Source: Candidatus Krumholzibacteriia bacterium
GTDB lineage: Bacteria; Krumholzibacteriota; Krumholzibacteriia; G020349025
Assembly (NCBI GenBank): GCA_035649275.1
Contig: DASRJW010000091.1
Coordinates: 1 to 27,535 of the forward strand
Direction: 5' to 3'
DNA length: 27,535 nucleotides
Positions 16,182 to 25,500 of this stretch are shown here, piece after piece. Position 1 is the stretch's first letter. Every line of letters begins with the position of its first letter. A program made the translations under genes and the position numbers. The notes beneath the pieces are model-generated. The model was not told the DNA's origin and did no database searches. It saw nothing but the letters and a program-made list of their open reading frames with translations.

Positions 16182-17114
16182 ATGGATTGCGCTCACTTCG
16201 AACAGCGGTTGGAGGCGCTACTCGCCGGTGCGCTCGACCCCCCGGAGCGCGCTCTGCTGGAGCAGCACCGTGCGGGCTGCGAACGATGCGACCGCCTGTG
16301 GGCGTCGTTCCAGGAAGAGACCGTCCCGGGGCGCGACGCGCCGACGGACGCCTTCGTCTCCATTTTGTTGGAGCGGACCTCCGGCGCTCCGTGTGGTCGG
16401 GCGCAGGAGTCGCTGCCGGGCTGGGTGGACGGCGCGCTTTCACCGGACGACGCCGGGCTGATCGCAATGCATTTGCAGCACTGCTCGGGCTGCGCCGCCC
16501 TCGCGGCGGCTGTCGCGACGCTGCGGCTCGAGCTCCCCTCTCTGGCGGAGACCGAGCCGGGGCCCGAGTTCACCACCCAAGTACTGGCTTCGACGCAGGC
16601 GCTGCAGCGGCGACGCACGGCGGTGGGCACGCGCTGGCTCGACACCTGGCAGCACTTGCTGCAGCGCCCGCGTTTCGCTCTCGAGTTCGCCACCGCCGCC
16701 TGCTTCCTCCTCATGCTGCTCTGCGCGCTGCCCTTCTCGCCCTTCCGGCCGCTGCCACAACAGGCCCTCGCAGCCATCCGCCTGGATGGCGGCGGCCTCC
16801 TCATCGCTGCGACCTCGCGCGTGGGCCCGGCGCTGCAAAGCACCGCGCACCGCGCTTGGGCAGGAACGGCCGGCAGGATCGAGACAGCTCTCGCGGCCAA
16901 GGGTCGCGCCCTCACCGACGAGCACGGCACGACGGCCTGGGGCGTCGTGCGTGCCGACCTGTCGGAGGCGCGGGCTGGCATCGAGAGCCGCAACTTCCCG
17001 CGCTTTTCTCAAGCCCTGCACGAGCTGGGCGGGGATCTGCGCCGGCTGTGGGCGGGCAGCTCGGTGCCTGCCGCGGCGCCAGCAGGGGGATCGACGCCGG
17101 AGGATCCACGATGA
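16182..17114 (+). CDS. Membrane anti-sigma factor with two zinc-finger (zf-HC2) domains
   Basis: This 310-aa protein would hold the preceding ECF sigma inactive at the membrane. Two ZAS/zf-HC2 modules are visible. The first is C-x2-H near the N terminus, then HRAGCERC (H-x3-C-x2-C). The second, about 70 residues on, has an upstream Cys (APCGRAQ) and HLQHCSGC. A single hydrophobic segment around residues 165-185 (FATAACFLLMLLCALPF) is the membrane anchor. The C-terminal 120 residues would be periplasmic. Two fingers in tandem are unusual, since most anti-sigma factors of this class have one. The start could be GTG 16176; ATG 16182 has better spacing from AAGGTGAGG. It is in an operon with the sigma factor. 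Confidence 0.85.
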   Translation: MDCAHFEQRLEALLAGALDPPERALLEQHRAGCERCDRLWASFQEETVPGRDAPTDAFVSILLERTSGAPCGRAQESLPGWVDGALSPDDAGLIAMHLQHCSGCAALAAAVATLRLELPSLAETEPGPEFTTQVLASTQALQRRRTAVGTRWLDTWQHLLQRPRFALEFATAACFLLMLLCALPFSPFRPLPQQALAAIRLDGGGLLIAATSRVGPALQSTAHRAWAGTAGRIETALAAKGRALTDEHGTTAWGVVRADLSEARAGIESRNFPRFSQALHELGGDLRRLWAGSSVPAAAPAGGSTPEDPR

Positions 17115-17211
17115 AGCCCGGGAGTTGCGGCAGCGCGACCGCTCTCTCACGTCTGCACCACGGTCACGCTGTTTCGAGGAACGCGAGGCCCTACACCAGG
17201 AGGTGTTCGTC

Positions 17212-17790
17212 ATGAACGGGATGGAGAACGAGGGCACGGGGAGCGGCCAGGAGGAACGGCGAACGGAACGCCCGACCGCGAACCAGGAGACCAAGCCGCC
17301 GGCAGGACGCTGGATTCCAACGAACGACCCGCGGCGGAAGAACGTGGCGCTGGCCACGATCATGTCGGCTTTCCCGGGGCTGGGCCACATCTATGTCGGT
17401 TACTACCAGCTCGGGTTCACCCACATCCTGATCTTCGCCTCCCTGGTCACCATCCTCTCCAAGGGTGCTGGCGGTCTCGAACCGTTGTTCGGCCTCTCCC
17501 TGGCTTTCTTCATCCTCTACAACATCGTGGACGGGGCCCGGCGTGCTTCCCTCTACAACCTGGCGCTCGATTCGGGAGGCCAGATGCCGGAGCTGGAGTT
17601 GCCACGCAACCGGGGCTCGATGGCAGGGGGCATCTTCCTCGTCGGCCTCGGCGTGCTCATCCTCCTGCACACCCGCTTCGACATGGACATGTACTGGCTC
17701 GAGGAGTGGTGGCCCCTCGGCCTCATCGGACTCGGCGCTTGGTTGGTCTACACGGGGCGGAAGAACCGGGCTCGTTCCGGAATGCCCTGA
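17212..17790 (+). CDS. TM2/LiaI-like multi-pass membrane protein
   Basis: This 192-aa membrane protein has about five hydrophobic segments. The N-terminal 38 residues are charged and polar. A TM2-like pair follows, with PGLGHIYVGYYQLGFTHI, a Gly/Tyr-rich turn common to TM2 domains. The C-terminal part (GGIFLVGLGVLILLHTRF...WWPLGLIGLGAWLVY) resembles the two-helix LiaI/LiaF membrane module of cell-envelope stress systems. AGGAGGTG lies about seven bases before ATG 17212. It is 97 bp after the anti-sigma gene and probably the third gene of that operon, which suggests a role in envelope stress sensing or output. Exact function is unknown; the LiaI-like call is by hydrophobic pattern. Confidence 0.78.
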   Translation: MNGMENEGTGSGQEERRTERPTANQETKPPAGRWIPTNDPRRKNVALATIMSAFPGLGHIYVGYYQLGFTHILIFASLVTILSKGAGGLEPLFGLSLAFFILYNIVDGARRASLYNLALDSGGQMPELELPRNRGSMAGGIFLVGLGVLILLHTRFDMDMYWLEEWWPLGLIGLGAWLVYTGRKNRARSGMP

Positions 17791-17826
17791 GTGTTCTTGG
17801 ACGTCGGGTGGAGACGGTCGGGGGTC

Positions 17827-17858
17827 CAACAGGCGGCGCTGCGTTGTGCCGCCTGTTG
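17827..17858 (+). terminator. Hairpin terminator at the end of the ECF operon
   Basis: An 11-bp perfect stem (CAACAGGCGGC / GCCGCCTGTTG) has a ten-base loop, 36 bp after the stop of the TM2/LiaI-like gene. The following CGTCTTGAGCTT is only weakly T-rich. It sits between convergent genes. Confidence 0.65.
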
Positions 17859-17929
17859 CGTCTTGAGCTTGGAAGCGTCGCCGGCCTTGGGGCGCTCGCT
17901 CCTCGGACCGGTGACGGCAGCCGTAGAGA

Positions 17930-18211
17930 TCAGTCCGGGGAAATCTCCCCGAGGCGGCGCACCGAGACGATCTGCGGGGCTTCGAGAACCACGCGGGCGT
18001 GTTTCTTCCAGTGGCCCACACGGGCGACCTGGCGCAGATAGTCTTCCTTGCTGCGCCCGCCCTCGCCCTCCTCGTGCACGTCCACGTCCAGGAGAACGAT
18101 GCCGCCATTCTCCTGCGTGTCGCAGCGGCCGACGTACACCCGCGGTCCTTGGGTGTCCACGACCACGGTGATGCCGTGCAGCGGGCCCTTGTCGTGATGG
18201 AACGTACCCAT
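17930..18211 (-). CDS. Conserved 93-aa protein of unknown function, coupled to bacilliredoxin
   Basis: This small soluble protein starts MGTFHHDKGPLHGITVVVD and continues with VYVGRCD, a beta-rich segment ending GIVLLDVDVHE, GGRSKEDYL and WKKHARVVLEA. It has one cysteine and no signal peptide or membrane segment. I do not know a function for it; the sequence looks like a conserved family of unknown role. Its ATG is two bases after the bacilliredoxin stop (TGA-CG-ATG), so translation is probably coupled and the two products may act together. A longer form from a TTG at 18238 would overlap the upstream gene and is less likely. Confidence 0.75.
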   Translation of the reverse strand: MGTFHHDKGPLHGITVVVDTQGPRVYVGRCDTQENGGIVLLDVDVHEEGEGGRSKEDYLRQVARVGHWKKHARVVLEAPQIVSVRRLGEISPD

Positions 18212-18213
18212 CG

Positions 18214-18648
18214 TCAGCGCGCCGCGGTGGTCTTGCAATACTTGTGAAACGCCGCCACCAGGTCGTTGGCCAGGCTCATGGCATCGCGCCCCTCGATGGC
18301 GTGGCGCGGCACGAAGTGCACTACCTCGCCGTCCTTGAACAGCGCCAGGGACGGGCTGCTGGGCGGAAACTGGGCGAAGAAGCTGCGGACCCGCGCCGTC
18401 GCCTCCAGATCCTGGCCGGCGAAAACCGTAGCCACCCGGTCGGGCTTGACCTCGTTCTGCAACGCCAGCCGCACTCCCGGCCGTGCTTGACCGGCGGCGC
18501 AGCCGCAGACGGAGTTGACCACCAGCAAGGTGGTGCCGCTCTTCTCGTTCATGAACGCGTCCACGTCTTGCGACGTGCGCAACTCGCGCACGCCGATGCG
18601 CGTCAGCTCCTCACGCATGGGTTGCACGAGAACCGGATCGTAGGGCAT
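18214..18648 (-). CDS. BrxA/BrxB family bacilliredoxin
   Basis: This 144-aa thioredoxin-fold protein of the DUF1094/YphP family would remove bacillithiol (or a similar low-molecular-weight thiol) from protein cysteines. The active site C48-G-C50 lies in NSVCGCAAGQARPG, which is diagnostic. ETA-type motifs follow (SPSLALFKDGEVVHFVPRHAIEG). The length is that of the family. The frame is open to 18933, but ATG 18648 starts at the family N terminus (MPYDP) and has GGAGG seven bases upstream. The promoter at 18742-18770 is correctly placed for it. Its presence suggests that the organism makes bacillithiol or a related thiol, which other genome regions would have to show. Confidence 0.93.
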   Translation of the reverse strand: MPYDPVLVQPMREELTRIGVRELRTSQDVDAFMNEKSGTTLLVVNSVCGCAAGQARPGVRLALQNEVKPDRVATVFAGQDLEATARVRSFFAQFPPSSPSLALFKDGEVVHFVPRHAIEGRDAMSLANDLVAAFHKYCKTTAAR

Positions 18649-18741
18649 TAGGGGACCTCCTCCACCTTCCTGTCGGTCCGGCCCGCCCCCGAGGGGCCGG
18701 CTCCGGAACCACCATCGATTCCTATCAAGTTTCCACAGGCG

Positions 18742-18770
18742 ACTATAGGGTGGACGGCCGGCCGAGGCAA
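18742..18770 (-). promoter_or_regulatory. Sigma-70 type promoter for the bacilliredoxin operon
   Basis: Minus strand: -35 TTGCCT (18770-18765), 17-bp spacer, -10 TATAGT (18747-18742). The -10 matches consensus at five of six positions and the -35 at four. The start of transcription would be near 18735, about 87 bases before the ATG. Confidence 0.65.
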
Positions 18771-18861
18771 GGGCGCCGGGCGGCTCGGGCAAGCCTCCGT
18801 AGTTCCACGGAGACGAGCGAAATCCTGCACCAGCAGTGGGAATGGCCTCCAGACGGCTTCC

Positions 18862-18890
18862 TTGACCGTCCCTCGCCCCACTGGTAAAAT
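18862..18890 (+). promoter_or_regulatory. Sigma-70 type promoter for the 1062-aa secreted protein
   Basis: Plus strand: -35 TTGACC (18862-18867), 17-bp spacer, -10 TAAAAT (18885-18890); each hexamer matches consensus at five of six positions. The start of transcription would be near 18897, leaving a leader of about 155 bases. Confidence 0.7.
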
Positions 18891-19052
18891 TCCCATGCCA
18901 AGTTTGACAGTTGCCCGGCGCCTCACCGCCCACCGCGGCGTGTCCGGGTCTTTCTCCGCTCTAAAAGGGCATCCCTCGGGTCGCTGGGAGGGCTCGACCC
19001 CTGCGGTACTCGCCATTCCACCCATCGTCACACGTCGTTAGGGGGTTCCAAC

Positions 19053-22000
19053 ATGCTGCAGAGATACACTCGTGTCTCTTGCGCCTGCGTCGGGATGGTC
19101 CTTTTGCTCGCCAGTGTCGCCGCGGCCCGTCCCACCGGCCAGCGTCACCAGGTGGCTGATCCGACTCCCTACGTGGACATCCTCGGGGACATCGAGGGTA
19201 CCGAGCCTGCACCTTCCAAAGCGCTGTCGGACACAGTGTGGATCGCCGACTGGGACTTCGAAGGCGGCTTCCCCTGCGTCGACGCCGGCTGGACCCGAGT
19301 CGACAACCATATTCTCAACGATGGCATCCATTACTGGACCGTGAACAGCGCCTTCACCGGCGTCGGCGGAATCACTGGCAACGCCGCGGGGCTCGGCTAT
19401 GTGAACAACCTCTGTTGTGCCGAACCGGCGGGCTACGACAACGACTGGTATCAGGCCATCCGCATCACTTATTCCGGCTCTGGCTTCGTGTCCTTCAACT
19501 ATCTCCTGGATTCGGAGGGCGGCTTCGACTTCCTGCAGGTCGAGACCGATTCTCTCTGTGGTTCCTTCAGCCGCGTCAACTTCGCTACCGATCCGAGCGC
19601 CAACGCAGCCGCCTACCGCACCGTCCAGCACTCCGCCTCGGGCTACGACACCGGCGGCGTCGTGGACTCGGTGACGGTGCCGAGCTACGGCCCCGGCACC
19701 CACTGCGTCTACCTGGCCTTCTTCTCCGACGGCGGCTACTCACCCTGCGATGGCTTGCAGCCCTCTTCTCTGGGCAGGGCCTTGGTGGTGGACAACATCA
19801 CCCTCGTCGGGGTCACGAACCCGGTGACCGAAGGTTTCGAGGGCACGCTGAACCCCCGCGTTTCCTTCCTCAATATCCAGGACAGCAAGCCCTTCGGCCA
19901 GTGGGCCCGGATCTTCCAGCACGTCACCGACAACGACTTCTGCACCGAGAACAAGTCCTGCGCCTGGCTATGGACGGATCACATCACCCCCACCCTGGCC
20001 AACGATCCGAGCATGGCCTTCGCGCCTGATGGCTATGTCATCCGCAACTGGCTCGACAACACCATCGTCAGCCCATGGGTGAGCCTGGCCTCGACGCCGA
20101 CGGCGACGGGCACGGTGCTGCGCTTCCGTCGCTTCCCCGGCAACTTCTTCTCCCAGAGCCGCATCGTGCAGAACTGGTCGGTCCGGGCCCAGAGCACCGT
20201 GAGCGGGCAGAACTGCATCAGCGGCTGGGGCCACGCTTCGCAGTGGAACTCCCTCTCCTTCTTCGGTTGGGTCACGCTCAACTTCGACATGACTCCGGAG
20301 TTCCCGCCCAACGCGCAAAGCATCCAAGTGCGGCACCGCACCTCCGATTGGCAGTGGCTCGTGGGCGTGCCGCCACCGGCGACTTTCGTCCCCGGCCCGG
20401 GGCCGTACATCGACAACACCCGCATCGGCCGCCGGATTCTGGGCGGACCGGTGATCAACGAAGGCATCGACGCGCGCTCGCAGGCGCAGGACTGCTTCCC
20501 CACCGAGCCGCACCCTGATGTCACCCCGGGCACGGGAGAGCACTTCCGTCCCAGCACGGACCGCTTCGGGACGGCGGCCTTCTCCATCGGCACAGAGTTG
20601 GGGATCAACAACACCAGCCCGAACCTCATCACCGGGGACTCGGTGAGCGTCGAGGTGACGGATGCACGCAACGCCGGGGGCATCACCAGCGTGCAGTGGT
20701 ATGGCGCCATCACCAGCGGCCCGCACGCGGGCAAGGCGCCGGCGCCGTGGACCGTCGGCCCCAACGGCTTCTTCTCCGTGACCGTGGACACGGTGCGCAG
20801 CAGCAATGGCGCCGCCCTCGACGGCTTCTTCTTCGTCGATCTCGACGACACCTACTTCCGCGGCGGCGACCAGCTCCACTACCTCTGGCTGGCCCAGGAC
20901 GCCCTCGGCGGCGTGAGCTCGGATCCCGCCGGCCTGACCAGCGTGCCGGCGTCGGTGGCGGAGGCCAACCAGGCCACCGGCGGCATGCTCGAGGTCAGCT
21001 TCCTCCCGGCCATCAACTGGTCGCAGTCCTACCTGAACCGCATCGCCGCCGATCCGCACGGCGACCTCGACCCGACGCCGGCGGAACTGACGGCCTCGAC
21101 GCAACGAAACTGCATCCTGTACGCCCAGATGGTGAACTCACGCCGCCGGGGCGGCGTGGTGAACCGCACCTCTTTCATGTACAACCTCGACCGCCTGGGC
21201 TATCAGGGTCACTACGACGTCTATGACCACACCGGGCTCGGGAACACCAACAACCAGCTCGGCGGGCGGGGGCGGGTCCAGCAAGCGCAGGGCTATAACC
21301 TCATCGTCTACGACCTGGGCAACTCCGGCCCGACCGGATGGCTCATGCCCGATGGCAGCGACTTGGATGCGCAGAAGGTGGACCAGGCGGGCTGGTTCCG
21401 CAGCTGGCTGAACCAGGTCCCCGCCAGCACCGCCGGCTTCGGCACCCTCTGGGTGCTGGGCGCGAACGCCCTGGAGGAGCGGCCGACCGCCCCGCTCTAC
21501 GCCACCGACATGGCGGTGGTCATGAACGCCACGGCGCAGAACGCCGATCCCTACCCGCTGGTACGGGGGCAGGCGTCCTTCACCAACTCCGAGGGTTGCG
21601 TCACGGCTTTCACCGGCGACGAGTGGCGCCTCGATGGCGGCTGCCCGGTCTCCCGCGACTACGACGCGCTGGGCGTGTCGGGCACCGGTGTGGTGACGCA
21701 CTCCTACCGCGATCCGCGCACGGGGCAGGCGGTCAATGCAGGCGCCATCGTCATGCGCGCCAATGCGGCCCAATCGTGGAACACGATCCTGCAATCCCAT
21801 CCGTGGTTCGATTTCGCGCGTAAACCCGGCAATCCGCCCACGGGAACGTCGCCCGAGCAGGTGCTGCTGCAGAAGGTCCTCAACTGCGCCCTGCCGCCGG
21901 CGTGCCTGCAGTCGCCGAGCACGACCGATGTGCCCGGGTCGGACGAGATCGCCGTGCCGCGGCAGACGGCGCTGCACCAGAACGTGCCGAACCCGTTCAA

Positions 22001-22241
22001 CCCCACCACCACGATCCGGTTCGATCTGGCCGCCGACGGCCCGGTGGCGCTGCGCATCTACGACGTCGCCGGCCGCCTGGTGCGCACCCTGATCAACGGG
22101 CCCGGGAAGGCCGGGGGCAATCAGGCGGTCACCTGGGACGGCCTGAACGAGAGCGGCGAACGGGTCTCGAGCGGCATCTACTTCTACCGCCTCGAGGCGG
22201 GAAGCCAGAGCTTCAACCGCAAGATGGTGGTCATGAAGTGA
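19053..22241 (+). CDS. Large secreted protein with FlgD-like / type IX-style C-terminal sorting domain
   Basis: This 1062-aa exported protein starts with a signal peptide (VGMVLLLASVAAA, cleavage near residue 25). Residues about 60-260 look like a beta-sandwich (WDFEGGFPC, YDNDWYQAIRITYSGSGFVSFNYLL), similar to MAM/lectin-like modules in secreted proteins of this group. A second such segment is at about 265-480. A Rossmann-like stretch around 720-790 (YDVYDHTG...YNLIVYDLGNSG) resembles glutamine-amidotransferase or gingipain-type folds, but no catalytic dyad was identified. The last 88 residues form the sorting/FlgD-Ig domain: QNVPNPFNPTTTIRF, LRIYDVAGRLVRTL, GIYFYRLEAG and KMVVMK. A peptidase role is unproven; there is no HExxH. 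The ATG has AGGGGG seven bases upstream. It is likely attached to or released from the cell surface. Confidence 0.85.
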   Translation: MLQRYTRVSCACVGMVLLLASVAAARPTGQRHQVADPTPYVDILGDIEGTEPAPSKALSDTVWIADWDFEGGFPCVDAGWTRVDNHILNDGIHYWTVNSAFTGVGGITGNAAGLGYVNNLCCAEPAGYDNDWYQAIRITYSGSGFVSFNYLLDSEGGFDFLQVETDSLCGSFSRVNFATDPSANAAAYRTVQHSASGYDTGGVVDSVTVPSYGPGTHCVYLAFFSDGGYSPCDGLQPSSLGRALVVDNITLVGVTNPVTEGFEGTLNPRVSFLNIQDSKPFGQWARIFQHVTDNDFCTENKSCAWLWTDHITPTLANDPSMAFAPDGYVIRNWLDNTIVSPWVSLASTPTATGTVLRFRRFPGNFFSQSRIVQNWSVRAQSTVSGQNCISGWGHASQWNSLSFFGWVTLNFDMTPEFPPNAQSIQVRHRTSDWQWLVGVPPPATFVPGPGPYIDNTRIGRRILGGPVINEGIDARSQAQDCFPTEPHPDVTPGTGEHFRPSTDRFGTAAFSIGTELGINNTSPNLITGDSVSVEVTDARNAGGITSVQWYGAITSGPHAGKAPAPWTVGPNGFFSVTVDTVRSSNGAALDGFFFVDLDDTYFRGGDQLHYLWLAQDALGGVSSDPAGLTSVPASVAEANQATGGMLEVSFLPAINWSQSYLNRIAADPHGDLDPTPAELTASTQRNCILYAQMVNSRRRGGVVNRTSFMYNLDRLGYQGHYDVYDHTGLGNTNNQLGGRGRVQQAQGYNLIVYDLGNSGPTGWLMPDGSDLDAQKVDQAGWFRSWLNQVPASTAGFGTLWVLGANALEERPTAPLYATDMAVVMNATAQNADPYPLVRGQASFTNSEGCVTAFTGDEWRLDGGCPVSRDYDALGVSGTGVVTHSYRDPRTGQAVNAGAIVMRANAAQSWNTILQSHPWFDFARKPGNPPTGTSPEQVLLQKVLNCALPPACLQSPSTTDVPGSDEIAVPRQTALHQNVPNPFNPTTTIRFDLAADGPVALRIYDVAGRLVRTLINGPGKAGGNQAVTWDGLNESGERVSSGIYFYRLEAGSQSFNRKMVVMK

Positions 22242-22268
22242 GAGCCGCGAGGCTCGGGTTCGAAGGCA

Positions 22269-22294
22269 GCGGGGTGTGCGACGGCACGCCCCGC
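22269..22294 (+). terminator. Hairpin terminator after the 1062-aa gene
   Basis: GCGGGGTGTGC pairs with GCACGCCCCGC (11 bp, one G-T pair) around a GACG tetraloop. It starts 27 bp after the stop. GCCGCTTTCTCTCC follows, giving a short interrupted T-tract. Confidence 0.7.
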
Positions 22295-22583
22295 GCCGCT
22301 TTCTCTCCGCCGTTTCGCCTCGTCGCTCCGTATTTCTCGGCTCCGCTAGCCCGGATGGCCACCACGTCGCGCGTGGGTCAATCCACCCATTGCACGATGG
22401 ACAACCGCTGCGCTGGATACACAAGGCGCATTTCCAATGCATCCACCGCTTCTGCTTCTCTCTGCATACCACAGTGCGGTAAGCTCATACGTACATGACT
22501 CTGCGCCCAATCGCACTCCGCGGCTCCCGGCCGTACGCGGTTGGTGCTGTGCCTGGCGGCACCGATCTAGCGCCCGGCGCCTC

Positions 22584-22588
22584 GGAGG
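22584..22588 (+). promoter_or_regulatory. GGAGG abutting the start codon (unusual spacing)
   Basis: The only ATG available in frame (22589) follows GGAGG with no spacer, which is too close for normal use. An in-frame TAG at 22568 excludes a longer frame. Either initiation is weak here or a non-ATG codon further in is used. Confidence 0.4.
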
Positions 22589-25500
22589 ATGTCTCTGCAC
22601 ACAGCTATCGCTCGCGCCGTCCCCACCGAAGGGGATGCGTGTACTGCGCACCTTTCCCTCCGTCCCCGGCTCACCGCCGTCGTCCTCGCCTGCTGCCTCC
22701 TGGTGCTGCCGGGCTTCCTTCAGGCCCAGCCCATCACTTTTACCGCCATCGGCGACGTCCCGTACGACGAGAGCGAACTTCCGATCCTGCAGCAGCATGT
22801 CCTCAATCACAATCTCTACAGTCCGGGCCAATTCCTCGTGCATGTCGGGGACATCTTCCCCGGCGGCACCCCCTGCGAGGAGTTCCGTTACCAGCAGGTG
22901 GCGGACGTCCTCGAGCAGCTCACGGTCCCCGCCTTCATGCTGCCCGGCGACAACGAGACCAAGGACTGCGACGACCCGACCCAGGCCTGGAGCTTCTGGA
23001 CGACGAGCTTCCTGAACCTCGAGTCCTACTTTTGCAGCCAACTCCCGGTGTGGCGGCAGACGGCGCGGCCGGAGAACTTCGCCTTCGTCTCGAGCGGCGT
23101 CCTCTTCATCGGCCTCCATCTCGTGGGCGGCTCCAATCCGGACGCCTTGATGCAGGACGACGCCGCCTGGGTGGAGCAGCAGCTCGTGCAGCAAAGACCC
23201 TTCGTCCGTGCCGCGGTGCTCTTCGCCCAGGCGGGCCCCGGCAGCGGCACCAACCTCTTCTTCGACGCTTTCGTCCCCGATGCGGTGACCTTCGGCAAAC
23301 CCGTGCTCTTCATCCATGGGGACGGTCACTCCTGGATCGACGACAACCCCTTCGGCGTGCCCGGCATGCGGCGCATCCAGGTGGAGCGCGGCGACAAGCC
23401 ACCGATCACGGTCACGGTGAGCACGGATGCGGTTCCCGTCTTCACCGTCAACCGCCAGCCCTTCGCCGGCTCGCCGGTCAACGCCGCCCCGTGCGTCGAT
23501 GCCGGGCCGGACCTGGCGATCGGCATGGCGCAGCAAGCCTGGCTGCGCGGCCAGGCGAGTGACGACGGCGATCCCGGTTCGGCCTCGCTTTCGGTCACCT
23601 GGAGCAAGGTGAGCGGCCCCGGCACGGTCACCTTCACCAGCCCCTCGACACCGCAGAGCTTCGCCAGCTTCTCCCTGATTGGCGATTACGTCCTGCGCTT
23701 GCGCGCCACGGACGGTCCACTCGTCTCCACCGACCTCGTCAGCGTGAGCGTGAGCACGACGCCGCCGGCCAACGACCCGCCGGTCGCCTTCTTGGACTCG
23801 TACTCTACGCCGATGCAGCAGGCTCTCACCGTGCCCGCACCGGGCGTGCTCGCCAACGACGGCGATCCCAACGGCACCCCCGTCTCCGCCGTCCTCATCA
23901 GCTCGACCAGCCATGGCACCCTGTCGTTCAACGCCAACGGCTCGTTCACCTACACGCCGCAGTCGAACTACTACGGCCTCGACGGCTTCAGCTACCGGGC
24001 CTCCGACGGCAGCTTGCAGAGCTCGACCACGAACGTGACCCTCAACATCACGCCGCTCACCTTCACCTTGTCCCCCCTCGAGGACGCCACGGGCAACTCG
24101 TCGACGCCTTCGGTGCCCTCGGGGAGCGCCAGTAAGCTGCGCGTCGAAGCCGATGCCACTAGCTATCGGAGCTTCCTCAAGTTCAGCGTCACCGGCACGG
24201 GCACGACGGTGTACCGCGCCAAGCTGCGCCTCTTCTGTGTCAACGAAAGCATCGATGGCGGCTCGCTCTTCCGCCTTTCCAACTACTTCCCCGGCACTAC
24301 GACGGCCTGGAGCGAAGGGACCCTCACCTGGGCGAACGCGCCGGTGATCGCCGGCACTCCGCTCGGCTCCGCGGGCACGGTGCGCGTGAATCAATGGGTG
24401 GAGTTCGACATCACCTCGGCCATCCGCGGCGATGGCGTCTACAGCTTCGCGTTGCGGAACGCCTCGACGAGCAGCGCCGAGTACAGCTCCAAGGAAGGCG
24501 TCGAGCCCCCGGTCCTCGTCATCGAGACGCGGCCGGGAGGCGGGGGCGCCAACGCCGTGCCGGTGGCAGTGGACAACGGCTATAGCGTGGTCGAGGACGG
24601 CGTCTTGACTCTCGCCGCCCCGGGAGTGCTCGGGAACGACAGCGATGCCGACGGCGACGCCCTGGGCCTCGTGCTCACCGCTTCGACCACCCACGGCAGC
24701 CTGTCCTTGGCAGCCACCGGCGGGTTCACCTACACACCGGCGGCGAACTACAACGGCCCGGACAGCTTTACCTACGTGGCCGACGACAACCGCGGTGGCC
24801 TCGAGCCGGCGGTGGTGAGCCTCACCGTGACTGCGGTGAACGATGTGCCCGTGGCCGGCGACGAGAGCTACGGCACGAGCGAGGACGTTTCCCTCGTGAT
24901 CGCCGCCCCGGGAGTGAGGAGCAACGACACGGACCTCGATGGCGACGCCCTGACCACGGCGATGGCCACAGCCCCCACCCACGGCACCCTCGTCCTCGCC
25001 GCCAACGGCAGCTTCACCTACACGCCAGCGGCGGACTACAACGGCCCGGATTCCTTCCTCTATGTGGCGAGCGATGGCAACGGCGGTAGCGACACGGGCG
25101 CCGTGACGCTCTCGGTGAGCGCCATCGAAGATCCGCCGCGGGCCACCGATGATGCCTACGGCGCGAACGAGGACGGGAACCTGGTGGTCCCAGCTCCCGG
25201 TCTCCTGGGGAACGACAGCGATCCGGAGGGCGATGCGCTGAGCGCCACTGTCGCCACACCCCCCATGCACGGTACCCTCGTCCTCGCCCCGGACGGAAGC
25301 TTCACCTACACGCCCCAGGCCAACACCTTCGGGCCCGACACCTTCGTCTACACGCTGCGCGACGCCAAGGGTGGTACCGATTCGGGGAGCGTGACGCTCA
25401 CCGTGGCGCCGGTGAACGATGCCCCGGTCGCGCTCGCCGACGTGCAGGCGACCAGCGAGGACGTCCCCCTCGTCGTACCAGCGCCGGGCCTTCTCGGCAA

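Larger units (their letters stand above)
18649..19052. other. Divergent intergenic region with two promoters
   Basis: These 404 bp separate the bacilliredoxin and the 1062-aa secreted protein. They hold no supported gene, but carry one good promoter for each direction (listed separately). A TTGACA at 18904-18909 (+) has no -10 partner. Confidence 0.6.
22242..22588. other. Intergenic region ahead of the metallophosphoesterase-cadherin gene
   Basis: These 347 bp contain the terminator above. A patch of lower GC (about 22380-22500) probably holds the promoter of the downstream gene, for example around CATACGTACATG at 22486-22497. No hexamer pair of good spacing was found and no gene is supported here. 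Confidence 0.4.

Noticed and set aside
18904-18909. Perfect TTGACA as a -35 box
   Set aside because: No acceptable -10 hexamer 16-18 bp downstream; the TTGACC/TAAAAT pair just upstream is far better.
19053-22241. Metalloprotease or C25 (gingipain-like) peptidase call for the 1062-aa protein
   Set aside because: No HExxH and no clear His-Cys dyad in context; only the sorting domain and general beta-sandwich pattern are supportable.
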